IMG/VR virus record: IMGVR_UViG_3300006078_000008
Coordinates: 1 to 25,804 of that record
DNA length: 25,804 nucleotides
Direction: 5' to 3' (one strand)
Source: a virus
This document shows, piece by piece, positions 25,092 to 25,804 of this stretch; within the stretch, counting starts at the first letter, position 1, and the number at the start of each line of letters is the position of its first letter. The notes beneath the pieces were generated by a model. That model did no database searches. It had not been told where the DNA came from and was given only the letters and a program-made list of their open reading frames with translations. The position numbers and the translations under genes were made by a program.

Positions 25092-25804
25092 GCTATATAA
25101 TAATTTCCAATGCTAGATGCGGCACTACTTACCTAAATGTATTAATTTATAATTATTTGATTCAATGCGATAATAATGCGGTAAACTTGAATGAAGTATT
25201 CCACCGCAACACTAGTATTGATCATCTACAATTAAACAAAAAACAACTTAATGTGGTATCTGATCAGACGTTAAATCAAACTCCTTCTGATGGCAAACGT
25301 AGTATACGTAACAATCAAACAACTCTTAATATGTTACGAACTGCTACCAATCAATGGATATGTAAAATCCACATGCGACAGCTGTCTACAGTTAACACGT
25401 ATCAGTTATTTCAACTTATGGACCGTGATGACGTGACTACTATCTTCATGTATCGAGAAGATATTGAGGATACAATTCTTAGTAATATTTTTGCGGTAGC
25501 GACCGATACATTCAACACAAGTCACGATATTATTGATGACTATATGTATTATGATTACACAAATAGCATAGATCATACATTAAGACAAAATGATCTATTA
25601 TTAAATATGTATAACACTTATCCGAATTGGAATTATGTAGTCAAGTATGAAGACCTTACTGAGTCGCATAAGCATAATGGTAAGATGGTAGGTATTAACT
25701 TTGATAAATGTACATTATCACTGCCACAAAAAATGAGACTAAAGTCAGACAAAATTAAGGCGATGAGCAATTACAGTGAATTTAAAACAGAGTTTGATAC
25801 AAAA
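25088..25804 (+). CDS. Sulfotransferase-like protein, copy 3 (TTG start, truncated by window)
   Basis: An open frame of 239 codons running from TTG at 25088 to the last base, with no stop; it is cut by the window edge, not broken. The start is chosen because reading from TTG gives (M)SYIIISNARCGTTY, aligned residue for residue with 'MNYIIISTPRAGSTY' of copy 1. The TTG overlaps the TGA of copy 2, implying translational re-initiation. The shared blocks return: 'WICKIHMRQL', 'TIFMYREDIEDTILSNIF' (R123) and 'VVKYEDLT'. In the first loop Pro is replaced by Ala and the small residue by Cys (N-A-R-C-G-T-T), so PAPS binding may differ. The 3' end of the gene and any further copies lie outside the window. 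Confidence 0.6.
   Translation, partial: MSYIIISNARCGTTYLNVLIYNYLIQCDNNAVNLNEVFHRNTSIDHLQLNKKQLNVVSDQTLNQTPSDGKRSIRNNQTTLNMLRTATNQWICKIHMRQLSTVNTYQLFQLMDRDDVTTIFMYREDIEDTILSNIFAVATDTFNTSHDIIDDYMYYDYTNSIDHTLRQNDLLLNMYNTYPNWNYVVKYEDLTESHKHNGKMVGINFDKCTLSLPQKMRLKSDKIKAMSNYSEFKTEFDTK

Noticed and set aside
1-25804. tRNA genes, CRISPR arrays or insertion-sequence ends
   Set aside because: No tRNA-like TψC arm in context, no regularly spaced direct repeats with spacers, and no transposase or terminal inverted repeats were recognised by eye; all but the short gaps is coding.

Overview
The window is a block of an AT-rich genome of a T4-like tailed phage (myovirus). All 17 complete genes and the partial gene at the right end lie on the + strand, packed with gaps of a few bases or with overlaps. 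The left side holds recognisable contractile-tail genes: a gp25-family baseplate wedge protein, a gp6-family baseplate wedge protein, a 3008-residue giant virion protein, and three smaller tail proteins of types common in marine T4-like phages. No bacterial housekeeping gene, tRNA, rRNA, integrase or insertion sequence is visible. The low GC content and the match of several proteins to marine myovirus families (recalled, not searched) suggest an uncultured marine phage of an AT-rich host; the host cannot be read from the sequence.

Layout. (1) 1-15184, virion module: possible tail end of an upstream gene, gp25, gp6, the giant protein (3531-12557), a 183-residue tail protein, a 296-residue tail-fibre-like protein with a G2-like C-terminal domain, and a 382-residue protein carrying an inserted tract of 13 perfect (Gly/Ser)-X-Tyr triplets. 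(2) 15185-15325, the longest non-coding gap (141 bases), containing a near-consensus sigma70-type promoter (TTGACA, 17 bases, TATTAT). (3) 15326-25804, an accessory operon: one small conserved-looking protein, three proteins read as GT-A-like glycosyltransferases (one with a degenerate DXD), one unknown 327-residue protein, three radical SAM proteins with SPASM/twitch-like auxiliary cysteine clusters, and three tandem sulfotransferase-like paralogs. The last paralog starts with TTG and runs off the window.

How it may work together. The left block builds the baseplate and distal tail. The right block looks like a biosynthetic or modification cassette (glycosyl transfer, radical chemistry, sulfation) translated as a coupled polycistron from its own host-like promoter. 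Its target is unknown. Candidates are a sugar or polymer on the host surface, a glycan on the virion, or the phage's own tail protein, whose Tyr-rich loop lies immediately upstream. The last idea is inference only. The most unusual points are the 3+3+3 enzyme layout, the apparently permuted radical SAM protein at 20366-21748, and the GXY tract.
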